Part shown: positions 23,387 through 31,784 of the stretch, in pieces
Layout: each line of letters begins with the position of its first letter
Position numbering within the stretch: position 1 is the first letter of the stretch
NCBI GenBank assembly: GCA_021159005.1
Contig: JAGGSN010000100.1
Location: forward strand, 1 to 38,227
DNA from: Candidatus Zixiibacteriota bacterium
GTDB lineage: Bacteria > Zixibacteria > MSB-5A5 > UBA10806 > 4484-95
Reading direction: 5' to 3'
DNA: 38,227 nucleotides
Notes under the pieces: generated by a model
Databases searched by the model: none
Seen by the model: the letters and a program-made list of their open reading frames with translations, nothing else
What the model was told of the DNA's origin: nothing
Program-made: the position numbers and the translations under genes

Positions 23387-24249
23387 TGTCCTCTCTCAGA
23401 AAAAACCAACACCAGTGAAAAAATAATTATCACACCGCCAATTATAGCGCCAATAGTCGGATATTCGCTAAATATAAAAATAGCCCAAATCGAGGCGAGT
23501 ATCGGCTCGCCTACAATTGATAAACCGACTTTATGGGCCTTAACATGCCTTAAAGTATAATTATATAATGTATGCCCAACCAATGTCGGGCCGGCGGCAA
23601 GCAGGAAAAAATACCAATAATTTGATGACTGATATGATGCCCCGAATTCGCCCTTAACCATCACTATTATCCCCAATGTTAATGCTGCCATAGAGTAAGC
23701 TGTAAAGATATACGGCATAGTGCTTAATCTCGGGCGGACAATTCTACCGATAAACAGGTAGCAGCCAGCCATGACCGCTCCGGCTAATGCCAGCATATCG
23801 CCCCATAAATACTCTTTTTCAAGGCTGAAGTCAAATCCTGCGATTAAAATAGTGCCAATTATAGCGAGTATAATGGAAATTATACCTTTAAGCCCTGTCT
23901 TTTCCTTAAGAATTAAACTGGCTAAAATGGCTACATATACCGGTTGTGTTGTAACCAAAACCACCGAGGAGGCTATTGACGTATGATTTAATGATTCTAT
24001 CCAGAAAAAGAAATGCCAGCCGAGAAGCACTCCGGCAAGAGATGTAATCAGCAAAGAATATTTGGTAAACTCTCTGAAATTGCGGCGATAGACAGTCAGG
24101 ACAAATGGCAGAAGCATTACTGCGGCGAAAATCATCCTGTAAAATGCTATAATTGTGGCAGGAGCATCACAGGCTCTTATTAATATTGCTGCCCATGAAA
24201 CAGCGAAAACCGCAGGAATTAATGGCAGCCAGTTATTCTTTAGTTTCAC
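23383..24249 (-). CDS. EamA (DMT superfamily) inner-membrane transporter
   Basis: A 288-residue protein with ten predicted membrane helices arranged as two EamA repeats. The first repeat has AVFAVSWAAILIR and the FFWIESLNHTSIASSVVLVTTQPV block. The second has GHTLYNYTLRHVKAHKVGLSIVGEPILASIWAIFIFSEYPT. Proteins of this family export or import amino acids, nucleosides or other metabolites, and the substrate cannot be inferred from sequence. The start is a GTG two bases after the channel gene's stop, and the end overlaps tmk by four bases. Translation is therefore probably coupled across channel, transporter and kinase. Confidence 0.9.
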   Translation of the reverse strand: MKLKNNWLPLIPAVFAVSWAAILIRACDAPATIIAFYRMIFAAVMLLPFVLTVYRRNFREFTKYSLLITSLAGVLLGWHFFFWIESLNHTSIASSVVLVTTQPVYVAILASLILKEKTGLKGIISIILAIIGTILIAGFDFSLEKEYLWGDMLALAGAVMAGCYLFIGRIVRPRLSTMPYIFTAYSMAALTLGIIVMVKGEFGASYQSSNYWYFFLLAAGPTLVGHTLYNYTLRHVKAHKVGLSIVGEPILASIWAIFIFSEYPTIGAIIGGVIIIFSLVLVFSERGQ

Positions 24250-24251
24250 TT

Positions 24252-25247
24252 TCAGGCACTGCAGAATGATACAAGTTGTTCTAATTGCTCGGAGGTTCCA
24301 ACAAGTATCAGAGTATCGCCCGCCTCGATATAAAAATCGGGCGGCGGATTGTTATACATTTCTACCCCCTTCTTCTTAGCGGCAATAACCGTTATTCCCA
24401 ATTCCGACCTGATACCTGAATCCTTCAGGATAGTACCCTCTAATTTAGAACCGCTTTTAACGGCGATTTCCTCGATTCTCATACCTTCATCAGCGCCGCC
24501 GGAGGCTACTGTCATGAAATCGACAACGGCAGGTTTTATAGCCGCCTGAGCCATACGAACGCCAGCGGCAATATGCGGAGAAATAACTTTGGTGGCGCCG
24601 GCTCTTAATAATTTGTTGTAAACACTATCGTTATCAGCCCGTGATATTATAAATAAATCAGGGTTTAACTGCCGGGCTGATAGAGTTATATAGACCGCAT
24701 CAGCCTCCTCGGCAACAGTATTGATTAAAGCTGTTGCCCTTTCAATTCCCGCAATTTTAAGGTTCTCATCATCAGAGCTGCTGCCTTTAATATAAAAATA
24801 ATTATTTTTTTCTACCAACTCAATCATTTCAGCTGCACGTTCGATTACTACGAACGGAATATTATTCTGAGCCAGCTCGCCGCAAACAGCGCTGCCAACC
24901 CGTCCGAAACCGCATACTATGTAATGACCTTTAAGTTTGCCTATCTTTTTTATCATTTTCCTGCTCCCTAATATCTTTTGAAGGTGCCCATCTAAAATTG
25001 TATTGAATAAAAAACTAACGATAAATCCCCAGGAAGGGAAAACGCCAAATATCACAAAAAATATCGTAAATAGTTTGCCCCAATATGAAAGCGGATGAAC
25101 CTCATGAAAACCGATTGTAGCCATCGTTATGATGGTCATATACAGTGAATCAATTAAATCCCAGCCTTCGATAATCTTAAATCCGATGGTTCCAACAATA
25201 ACTACAGCCGGAAGAAAGAGAAATACTTTCCTTAATTTATTTTCCAT
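24252..25247 (-). CDS. Potassium-channel family protein with RCK (TrkA-N/TrkA-C) domains
   Basis: A two-helix pore channel with cytoplasmic regulator, 331 residues. The membrane helices are about residues 7-25 and 57-82. The pore loop between them reads TMATIGFHEVHP, where classic channels have TVGYGD. Gly-Tyr-Gly is replaced by Gly-Phe-His. The RCK N-domain begins with the Rossmann motif VCGFGRVGSAV (residues 111-121) and continues through IKGSSSDDENL. A TrkA-C domain occupies the last 80 residues (VKSGSKLEGTILKDSG...GDTLILVGT). The layout is MthK/Kch-like, and gating by a nucleotide or Ca2+ is plausible for the family. Ion selectivity is uncertain because of the altered filter. No clear ribosome-binding site precedes the ATG. 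Confidence 0.88.
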   Translation of the reverse strand: MENKLRKVFLFLPAVVIVGTIGFKIIEGWDLIDSLYMTIITMATIGFHEVHPLSYWGKLFTIFFVIFGVFPSWGFIVSFLFNTILDGHLQKILGSRKMIKKIGKLKGHYIVCGFGRVGSAVCGELAQNNIPFVVIERAAEMIELVEKNNYFYIKGSSSDDENLKIAGIERATALINTVAEEADAVYITLSARQLNPDLFIISRADNDSVYNKLLRAGATKVISPHIAAGVRMAQAAIKPAVVDFMTVASGGADEGMRIEEIAVKSGSKLEGTILKDSGIRSELGITVIAAKKKGVEMYNNPPPDFYIEAGDTLILVGTSEQLEQLVSFCSA

Positions 25248-25390
25248 TATATTTTATATCGGTTGTGCTAAGATTATTTTGACAAAATCGGGATTATAAA
25301 TAGACAATATTACATAACTTTGGCGCATTTTCATTGATAGTATCTGCAATCTTTTATAATCAACAAACTCTTTAATATTCTAATATTGTA

Positions 25391-26191
25391 TCACGCTTTT
25401 TTAAATGATGCTATAAGCTTGGAACCGGTTAGTTGATTGACCATATTATTCGTTTCTTTTTGAAGAATCGAATGGAGAACCCCCGGCCGGTCGGTGATAA
25501 TTCCATCAACTCCCATATCTATAAGATAGCTAAAAATATGTTCATTGTTAACAGTCCAGGCAAAAATAGGGATTTGTCTTAGATGAAAGTGTTTAATAAC
25601 AGCCGGAGTTATAATTTCATAATGAAAATGAGCCGAGTCGGCTTCGATTTTATCAAACAACAATGAAACTATAGGCCGCGCCAGCCTGTTGAGAAGAATA
25701 ACTTGTTCCTGTCCGATAATCCAGCCGGCTTTGAATCTATTGTCATAGTTTTTGATTTTTTTTATAATCCAAGGGAAAAATGATGAAATTATTACGCTAT
25801 CGACAAGACCAAACTCGTTTACCAAATCGACTACGTCTTTTTCGTATCCGCCCGCTTTTAGCTCGATATTAATATCCAATCGCCCGCCAAAATGCTCAAG
25901 CGTTTCATCAAGCATAGCTAACCTGTAGCCGTTTCTCTGGCAAGACTCTTGAAGTTTGGTGGAACTGGCATGTGAAACTAATTTGGGGATATTTGTGTCG
26001 GGAGAGCCGGCTGATGGAATGTTAACAGTCCAATCATGAAATAAAACCAGTTTACCATCGATAGTTTTGCGAACATCAAGTTCAATCATATCGGCATTTT
26101 CAGCTAAGGCTCTGTCGAATGACTCTAACGTATTGTCTGGTAAATATTCTGATGCTCCCCGATGAGCAATGTTTAGCACCTGATTTGCCAT
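25391..26191 (-). CDS. Glycerophosphodiester phosphodiesterase
   Basis: Hydrolyses glycerophosphodiesters to glycerol-3-phosphate and an alcohol. It is 266 residues with no signal peptide, so probably cytoplasmic, in the manner of UgpQ. GDPD motifs are all in place: H10-R11-G-A, DNTLESF, E37-L-D39 and H52-D53, with the later ELKAG segment (metal-binding Glu) and FAWTVNN plus DGIITDRPG at the C-terminal end of the TIM barrel. The C-terminal 25 residues (NNMVNQLTG...) extend past the domain. It lies 111 bases downstream of the inositol-phosphate synthase gene on the same strand, so it may act on glycerophosphoinositol or other lipid breakdown products. That is inference from position. Confidence 0.92.
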   Translation of the reverse strand: MANQVLNIAHRGASEYLPDNTLESFDRALAENADMIELDVRKTIDGKLVLFHDWTVNIPSAGSPDTNIPKLVSHASSTKLQESCQRNGYRLAMLDETLEHFGGRLDINIELKAGGYEKDVVDLVNEFGLVDSVIISSFFPWIIKKIKNYDNRFKAGWIIGQEQVILLNRLARPIVSLLFDKIEADSAHFHYEIITPAVIKHFHLRQIPIFAWTVNNEHIFSYLIDMGVDGIITDRPGVLHSILQKETNNMVNQLTGSKLIASFKKA

Positions 26192-26302
26192 AAGAACCCA
26201 AGGCCGGGATATTTATATAGCCCGGCGGCTCCGGTTAATTTATAAAATGAATTATCAGTATAATTTCTCTACAACCTTATACTGGTTAATACCGAGTTTT
26301 TT

Positions 26303-27478
26303 CTATTCTGTCTTGGTTTTCAGTATATCCTTGACTCTGCTTTTACTGTCCGGAATTTCTTTTAATACTTTCACTTTCTTTTCTTTTTCATCAGTATCGG
26401 CAGCAACAGCATATTTGGCTATAAATTCCTCGGTTTTTTCAAGAGCTTTGGCATCGGTGTACTGTTCCGGCGGCGATTTCATAAAGTATGACGCCGGTCC
26501 GTACATTGTGCCGGACAGATTATGGTCAAGCCCCAGCTTGCAGCATCTGACCGCATCAATAACAACGCCGGCGGAATTAGGTGAATCCCAGACCTCAAGC
26601 TTGAGTTCGGCATTTAACGGCACATTGCCAAAAGTTGTTCCCTCAAGGCGGATATGCGCCCATTTGCGGTCGGTCAGCCAGGCGACATAATCAGAGGGGC
26701 CTATATGGACATTATTTTTTCCAATATCATAATCAAGTTGTGAGGTAACAGCGTTGGTTTTTGAAATCTTTTTCGATTCAAGCCGGCTTCTTTCGAGCAT
26801 GTTTAAGAAGTCTGTATTGCCGCCAACATTAAGCTGACTGGTTCTTTCCAAACGAACGCCGCGTTCGCGGAACAGACGGGTCAAAATACGATGAATGATT
26901 GTAGCTCCGACCTGCGATTTAATATCATCGCCAATCATCGGCAAACCGCGTTTTTTAAATCTTTCCTGCCAGTATTGCTCGCGGGCAATAAAAACCGGTA
27001 TACAATTAACAAAACCACAGCCAGCATCAAGTATTTGCTCGACATACCACTTTGTTGCCTCTTCCGAGCCAACAGGTAAATAGCTGACAACTACATCCGT
27101 TCCGGTATCTTTTAATATCTTAACGATGTCGGCGGTTGGTCCGGGTGCTTTTTCAATTATCTCAGACAGATATTTGCCTAAGCCGTCATGGGTCATACCT
27201 CGTTCGACTTTCACGCCGAGATTGGGCACATCGCTGAATTTATAAGTATTATTAGGCTTGGTAAAAATCGCCTCAGACAGGTCTTTGCCAACTTTATTTT
27301 TATCGATATCAATGGCGGCAGAAAACTCAATGTCGGAGATATGATAACCGCCTAAATTAACATGCATTAAACCGGGCACAAATTCATCATCTTTGGCATT
27401 TTTATAGAACTCAACACCCTGAACGAAGGATGAGCAACAATTACCTGCTCCTATTATTCCAACTCTAACTTTTCCCAT
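26303..27478 (-). CDS. ino1: myo-Inositol-1-phosphate synthase
   Basis: Converts glucose-6-phosphate to 1L-myo-inositol-1-phosphate with NAD as internal redox cofactor. It is 391 residues, the compact prokaryotic form. The Rossmann motif is [13 protein letters not shown] (residues 6-18). Family blocks follow: [26 protein letters not shown], the lysine-rich [19 protein letters not shown] and [14 protein letters not shown]. The last 40 residues are a charged tail ([12 protein letters not shown]...). The gene starts 19 bases after the CDP-alcohol phosphotransferase, with GGAG before the ATG, so the two are almost certainly one operon feeding inositol phosphate into phospholipid. Together they indicate that this bacterium makes inositol lipids, or soluble inositol compounds such as compatible solutes. 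Confidence 0.95.
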   Translation of the reverse strand: MGKVRVGIIGAGNCCSSFVQGVEFYKNAKDDEFVPGLMHVNLGGYHISDIEFSAAIDIDKNKVGKDLSEAIFTKPNNTYKFSDVPNLGVKVERGMTHDGLGKYLSEIIEKAPGPTADIVKILKDTGTDVVVSYLPVGSEEATKWYVEQILDAGCGFVNCIPVFIAREQYWQERFKKRGLPMIGDDIKSQVGATIIHRILTRLFRERGVRLERTSQLNVGGNTDFLNMLERSRLESKKISKTNAVTSQLDYDIGKNNVHIGPSDYVAWLTDRKWAHIRLEGTTFGNVPLNAELKLEVWDSPNSAGVVIDAVRCCKLGLDHNLSGTMYGPASYFMKSPPEQYTDAKALEKTEEFIAKYAVAADTDEKEKKVKVLKEIPDSKSRVKDILKTKTE

Positions 27479-27497
27479 AATTACTCCATTATGTTAA

Positions 27498-28133
27498 TTA
27501 TTCATTATCTAAAGATTCCATTTTTTTCTTTACATGGATAATTCTTTGCAAGACTGTTATATGAGATACAATAGCCACAAACCATAATACAATGATTATC
27601 AGCAAATGTTCCACTCCGAATATAGTTTTAAACAACCACCCTAATAGCCCATCAAAAATTGCCGCACCGGCAACATATGTAATACGTTCGGGTCTTTGCA
27701 TAAAACCGACTTTGCAATCTATTTTTAAGGCGCCGGCTCTGGCGCGCATATAGGACGTTAGAAGCGAACCCGTAAGAGCCAGAACAATAAGCACATAGAT
27801 ATACAGTTGGTCGAAATAAATCGCAATGCCAAGAAAAATTACTATATCGCTATAACGGTCGATAGCTGAATCGAAAAAAGCCCCAAATTTGCTTTTTTGA
27901 TCGTTCCTTCTGGCAATTTGGCCATCAAGCACATCGCAAGTGCCGGCAATAACCAAAAAGATACCCCCGATAAAGAATGAGCCAAGTCTGAAAAAATTAG
28001 CTGCAAATATTGTAAAAAACAAACCAGCCCAGGTAATCGTATTGGGATGGATGCCAGACTTAACAAACCCCTCAATGATAGGTTCTATTACCTTAAAGTA
28101 ACCCTTTACAAATTTATCGCCAATTAAGTTCAT
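27498..28133 (-). CDS. CDP-alcohol phosphatidyltransferase, probable phosphatidylinositol-phosphate synthase
   Basis: An integral membrane enzyme of 211 residues with about six helices. The family signature D-x2-DG-x2-AR-x8-G-x3-D-x3-D is perfect: CDVLDGQIARRN, then KFGAFFDSAIDRYSD. It moves a phosphatidyl group from a CDP-diacylglycerol-type donor to an alcohol. Because the very next gene makes myo-inositol-1-phosphate, that compound is the most likely acceptor, giving phosphatidylinositol phosphate as in actinobacterial PIP synthases. A PgsA- or archaetidyl-type activity cannot be excluded from sequence. A promoter candidate (TTGACT, 17 bases, TATTTT) lies directly upstream, and GGTG precedes the ATG. 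No phosphatase for the PIP product is nearby. Confidence 0.88.
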   Translation of the reverse strand: MNLIGDKFVKGYFKVIEPIIEGFVKSGIHPNTITWAGLFFTIFAANFFRLGSFFIGGIFLVIAGTCDVLDGQIARRNDQKSKFGAFFDSAIDRYSDIVIFLGIAIYFDQLYIYVLIVLALTGSLLTSYMRARAGALKIDCKVGFMQRPERITYVAGAAIFDGLLGWLFKTIFGVEHLLIIIVLWFVAIVSHITVLQRIIHVKKKMESLDNE

Positions 28134-28152
28134 AATTCACCACCAAGTTCGT

Positions 28153-28181
28153 AAAATATTAAGCAATACAATTAAAGTCAA
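28153..28181 (-). promoter_or_regulatory. Promoter of the inositol-lipid operon
   Basis: On the minus strand TTGACT (28176-28181), exactly 17 bases, then TATTTT (28153-28158), with 19 bases from there to the ATG. It is back to back with the promoter at 28232-28260. Confidence 0.6.
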
Positions 28182-28231
28182 GTAAAATTAATCCCTAAAA
28201 ATATTCATGAAAAACTCCCAATCATCAATTA

Positions 28232-28260
28232 TTGACTTGTTATTGCCGTGAAGTTATAAT
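28232..28260 (+). promoter_or_regulatory. Near-consensus promoter of the HMG-CoA-reductase-like gene
   Basis: TTGACT (28232-28237), exactly 17 bases, then a perfect TATAAT (28255-28260). CGGAG follows at 28285-28289, five bases before ATG 28295. It is the best sigma-70-type promoter seen in the window. Confidence 0.7.
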
Positions 28261-28294
28261 TGCTAATGATGATTTAATTAATAACGGAGTCTAA

Positions 28295-29644
28295 ATGAAT
28301 CAAAAAAACAGAATAACTGATGAGGCTGCCTTAATCCTGTATTCAGGAGGAATTCCTCCCTGGAAAGTAGAATCATATTTATCAGAAAAATATAATTTAT
28401 TGCCGCCTGATAATTACTGCCAAGCCGCCATTGCTCGCAGAAAATTCCTTGAACAGAAAACGAGCATGAAATTTAAATATCTGCCTCTGCCGGAAAAGCC
28501 ATATCTGCTTAATTATCACTGCGATAATTGCGATATTAATTACCAGCTTGCCGCCTATGATGAAAACAAGACTTGCTCATTATGTGGTCAATCGCTGACG
28601 CTTTTGGAACCTCAGAAACAGCATCAATTAACGGCAAATTATATCGGCGGAGTTGATGATTACTATTCATTTTGCGGCGCTATAAAAGTTACGGGCGATA
28701 TCGAAAAAGAATTTATAGGGATATTGCAGTATGGTACCGGATTGGGGCCGATTGGCGTAAATAGAGGAGCGTTTTTAATCAACCGTTATGGCGGCGCAAA
28801 GGTTGTGATTACCGAATCAACTCGAGCCTGCCGTAATCTGGGATATATTTTCATAGATGAAATAACGCGTCGAAAGGCAATGAAAACAGTTGAATCTTTT
28901 CTTCCTGCTATTCGCAGTCAGATGAATCAACTGCTAAAGAGATGGGGAGCTGAGGTTTCTTTTGTTGAGATATTGCCGGTAGAGAATATGGGGAAACCGT
29001 ATCTTTTCATAGATTTCACTGCTGATTTCAAACACTTTCGAGGGCATGGCGCCATAAGCAAAGCTGTCGGACTGGCCAAAAAACTGCTCGACGAAAAACT
29101 GAAAGCGGAAAATATTCACTATGATTTAAGCGGTATTACCCAGGGCTATGATGGCGATTTAAAGCCATCACCGAGAAACAAACGCGGCCGTTATAGTATG
29201 GCAAAAACATCTATACCGGCATCAGAAATCGAGAAAATCATCGGTAAGTCGGCGGATAAATTTATTGATTTTATTAACATGGATAGCAAGGGGACCGAAA
29301 AGCTCGGTTGGTTCGGTCATACCGGTATGGGCGGCGAAATTATTGCCGGCATCTACAAAGCCGCTAAAATTAATCCCCATGCGCCGTTGGTTTCCTCAAC
29401 CCAGAAAATATTCTGTTTCAGGGAAAATGACAATATAGTTTACGGGATTGAATTGCCCAATGTTGAAGCGGGAACATTTTCTTCATCGGAGGGAGCGGTA
29501 CCGCCATTAGGCAGGGAGATGATGCAGTTTATGGGAATTAGCAATTCGCGGGAATATGCTGCCTATACAGCCGCCTTTGTGCTTGCGGGTGAGCTGAATC
29601 TCTCAATTGAGATAGTCCGAGAAAACCTGTATCGGTCGGAATAA
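28295..29644 (+). CDS. Divergent HMG-CoA-reductase-like protein with inserted zinc ribbon, probably not a normal reductase
   Basis: 449 residues, alignable by eye with class I HMG-CoA reductases along the whole length. The helical N-domain (IPPWKVESYLS, then ARRKFLEQKT) matches the IRRxFLE region. VNRGAFLINRYGGA (155-168) matches the STNRGCKAI-x3-GGA block. GDLKPSPRN (287-295) matches the DKKPAAxN lysine loop. LPNVEAGT, AVPP and VLAGELNLS (388-437) match the C-terminal blocks. A C4 zinc ribbon (C76, C79, C94, C97) sits between the N-domain and the catalytic core. Lysine K290 is kept. The catalytic Glu aligns with T148, the Asp with N360, the C-terminal His is absent because the protein ends early, and the NADPH-site GDAMGMN is not present. 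A different reaction or a binding role is likely. Strong promoter, CGGAG ribosome-binding site. Divergent from the inositol-lipid operon. Confidence 0.75.
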   Translation: MNQKNRITDEAALILYSGGIPPWKVESYLSEKYNLLPPDNYCQAAIARRKFLEQKTSMKFKYLPLPEKPYLLNYHCDNCDINYQLAAYDENKTCSLCGQSLTLLEPQKQHQLTANYIGGVDDYYSFCGAIKVTGDIEKEFIGILQYGTGLGPIGVNRGAFLINRYGGAKVVITESTRACRNLGYIFIDEITRRKAMKTVESFLPAIRSQMNQLLKRWGAEVSFVEILPVENMGKPYLFIDFTADFKHFRGHGAISKAVGLAKKLLDEKLKAENIHYDLSGITQGYDGDLKPSPRNKRGRYSMAKTSIPASEIEKIIGKSADKFIDFINMDSKGTEKLGWFGHTGMGGEIIAGIYKAAKINPHAPLVSSTQKIFCFRENDNIVYGIELPNVEAGTFSSSEGAVPPLGREMMQFMGISNSREYAAYTAAFVLAGELNLSIEIVRENLYRSE

Positions 29645-29811
29645 CCTGTTTGATAAATTTAAGCTGTTTTTTTAGGAAGTTTTATTACCTTAACTATTGA
29701 CTATTCCTTTAAATACAATAAATTACTTGTTCAATTTGAAGATTGCCGCAGGTGTTTATGCCTGTTTAAATTGAATTTGCAGGCAATTGATTAGTAATAG
29801 GATAATATGAA

Positions 29812-29840
29812 TTGACTGAAAATACAAATAACCTTATGCT
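29812..29840 (+). promoter_or_regulatory. Candidate promoter of the tig-clpP-clpX operon
   Basis: TTGACT (29812-29817), exactly 17 bases, then TATGCT (29835-29840). The AAGGAGGA of tig follows at 29873-29880. The rest of the 239-base gap after the HMG-CoA-reductase-like gene shows nothing distinctive. Confidence 0.55.
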
Positions 29841-29883
29841 GAATAAAACAGTCTGGGTTTGATTTCCTCAAAAAGGAGGATTA

Positions 29884-31134
29884 TTGAAAATTACCGTTAA
29901 AAGCGAACCTAATTGTAAAAAAATTCTCGAAATTGAGGTTCCAAGAGAAGATTTTGAGACTGAATTTCAGAAACAGCTTCTTCAATATCGCTCTGAAGCT
30001 AAAATCCCTGGCTTTCGACCGGGCAAAGCGCCAAAAGAAATAATTGAAAAAAGGTTTTCGGATAATATCAAGGCGGATGCTCTCGAATCTTTATTGCCTA
30101 AGGCATATAATGAGGCTATTGCTCAGGAAAATTTAAACCCTATCAGCCAACCGATAATATCCGAAGTTAAATCCGATGATAGTCAGCCGATTTCATTTAA
30201 GGTTCAAATTGAAATTAAACCGGAAATCAACCTGAAAGAATATACCGGACATTCATTTGAAAGGAAAGTTAGGGAAGTCACTGATACCGATATTGAGGAA
30301 ACGTTAAAACAGCTTCAGGATAGATATGCCGAATTTATTCCGGTCGAACGCAAATGCCACAATGAAGATATGGTAATTGTTGACCTTATAAAAAAACATG
30401 ACAAGCTTGGCAAAGTCGAAAAAGATAAACTGGAAAATGTCGAAATTGATTTAAGCGGCGATTCGGTTTTGAAAGAGTTTAAAGATGGCTTGCTGGGTAT
30501 GGGTATCGGTGAAATGAAAGAGATAGAGGTGAATTACCCTGATGATTATTCCGATAAGCAAATGGCAGGCAATGAAGTGCGGTATATGGCCATAGTTAAG
30601 GAGGTCAAGGAAAAAAAATTGCCGCCGCTTGATGACGAATTTGCTAAAAATTACCTCCAAGTAGATACTGTCGAGGAGCTTAAGAAAACAATTAAAGAAA
30701 GCCTAATCAAAAAAGCCGATGATGATGCTGACATTTCGTTAAAAAGCAGTATTATTAAATATACCGTTGAAAACAATAAGTTTGAAGTACCTGAATCGCT
30801 TGTTGAAAAATATGTAGAATCTGTAACTGAAGATTTTAAGAAAAAGAACAAAGATGTCGATGAATTAGAATTAAGGCAGAGTTGTCGGCCGATGGGTGAG
30901 GATTTCTATCGCTGGCAATTTATATACCTTGAAATTGCCGAGAAAGAGTCAATTAAAGTTACTGAAAGTGATAGAACCGAATGGATAGAACAGTTCGCCA
31001 AGGCATACAACATGTCTGAAAAAGTTGCCCGCGAAACTTTGGGAAGAGCGGGAAAATTTGACGATATCGATGATTCATTACTTGAGAAAAAAGTTCTTGA
31101 TTTTATTAAGGATAACTCAAACATTACTGCATAG
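29884..31134 (+). CDS. tig: Trigger factor
   Basis: Ribosome-bound chaperone with peptidyl-prolyl isomerase activity that meets nascent chains. It is 416 residues, slightly shorter than the E. coli protein. The N-terminal ribosome-binding domain has the signature IPGFRPGKAPKEIIEKRF (residues 42-59). The FKBP-like domain is about 155-240 (MVIVDLI...LGMGIGEMKEIEVNYP). The remainder is the helical arms domain. The start is a TTG three bases after a strong AAGGAGGA at 29873-29880, and no ATG candidate fits as well. It begins the classic tig-clpP-clpX arrangement, with clpP only 22 bases away, so synthesis of the chaperone and the protease is probably joined. Confidence 0.96.
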   Translation: MKITVKSEPNCKKILEIEVPREDFETEFQKQLLQYRSEAKIPGFRPGKAPKEIIEKRFSDNIKADALESLLPKAYNEAIAQENLNPISQPIISEVKSDDSQPISFKVQIEIKPEINLKEYTGHSFERKVREVTDTDIEETLKQLQDRYAEFIPVERKCHNEDMVIVDLIKKHDKLGKVEKDKLENVEIDLSGDSVLKEFKDGLLGMGIGEMKEIEVNYPDDYSDKQMAGNEVRYMAIVKEVKEKKLPPLDDEFAKNYLQVDTVEELKKTIKESLIKKADDDADISLKSSIIKYTVENNKFEVPESLVEKYVESVTEDFKKKNKDVDELELRQSCRPMGEDFYRWQFIYLEIAEKESIKVTESDRTEWIEQFAKAYNMSEKVARETLGRAGKFDDIDDSLLEKKVLDFIKDNSNITA

Positions 31135-31156
31135 CAGAATATAGCAAGGAGAGAGT

Positions 31157-31762
31157 ATGACTGAGCCAAAAATGCAGACTTTAATTCCGATGGTAGTCGA
31201 ACAAACGGGCCGAGGCGAACGCGCCTATGATATTTATTCGCGGTTGTTAAAAGACCGTATCGTATTTGTCGGTACCCCTATTGATGATAATATCGCTAAT
31301 CTTATTGTTGCCCAGTTGTTGTTTCTTGATGCGGAAGATCCGGAGAAAGATATTTTCCTGTATGTTAACACGCCGGGCGGTTCGGTAACTGCCGGCTTAG
31401 CTATTTATGACACTATGCAGTTTATCAAAGCCGATGTTAATACTACCTGCGTTGGGATGGCGGCATCCATGGGAGCTCTTTTGCTATGCGCCGGCGAACA
31501 CGGTAAAAGAGCTGCCTTGAGAAACTCCCGAATTATGATACATCAGCCATGGGGCGGTTTTAAAGGACAAGCATCGGATATTGAAATTCATGCCAAAGAG
31601 ATAGTTGATACTAAAAAACAGCTTAATGAAATCCTTGCCAAACATACTGGACAGGATTTTGAATCTATTGTAAGGGATACCGATAGAGACAACTTTATGT
31701 CTGCTGAAGAGGCCAAGGCTTACGGGCTTGTTGATGAGGTATTTGAACGCAGACCCAAATAA
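31157..31762 (+). CDS. clpP: ATP-dependent Clp protease proteolytic subunit
   Basis: The barrel-shaped serine peptidase that works with ClpX. It is 201 residues. The catalytic triad has the canonical spacing: S104 in [11 protein letters not shown]129 in IMIHQPWGG and D178 in [19 protein letters not shown] (residues 70-80) is the substrate-binding strand block. GAGAG before the ATG, continuing an AAGGAG stretch, supports the start. An N-terminal propeptide-like stretch ([16 protein letters not shown]) precedes the conserved [12 protein letters not shown] segment and is likely trimmed. It lies between tig and clpX with gaps of 22 bases on each side. Confidence 0.98.
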   Translation: MTEPKMQTLIPMVVEQTGRGERAYDIYSRLLKDRIVFVGTPIDDNIANLIVAQLLFLDAEDPEKDIFLYVNTPGGSVTAGLAIYDTMQFIKADVNTTCVGMAASMGALLLCAGEHGKRAALRNSRIMIHQPWGGFKGQASDIEIHAKEIVDTKKQLNEILAKHTGQDFESIVRDTDRDNFMSAEEAKAYGLVDEVFERRPK

Positions 31763-31784
31763 ACTAAAGTAGTAGAAGTAATAA

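Noticed and set aside
28295-29644. Ordinary HMG-CoA reductase of a mevalonate pathway
   Set aside because: The catalytic Glu, Asp and His and the GDAMGMN motif are not found at their expected places, and no mevalonate-pathway gene is nearby.
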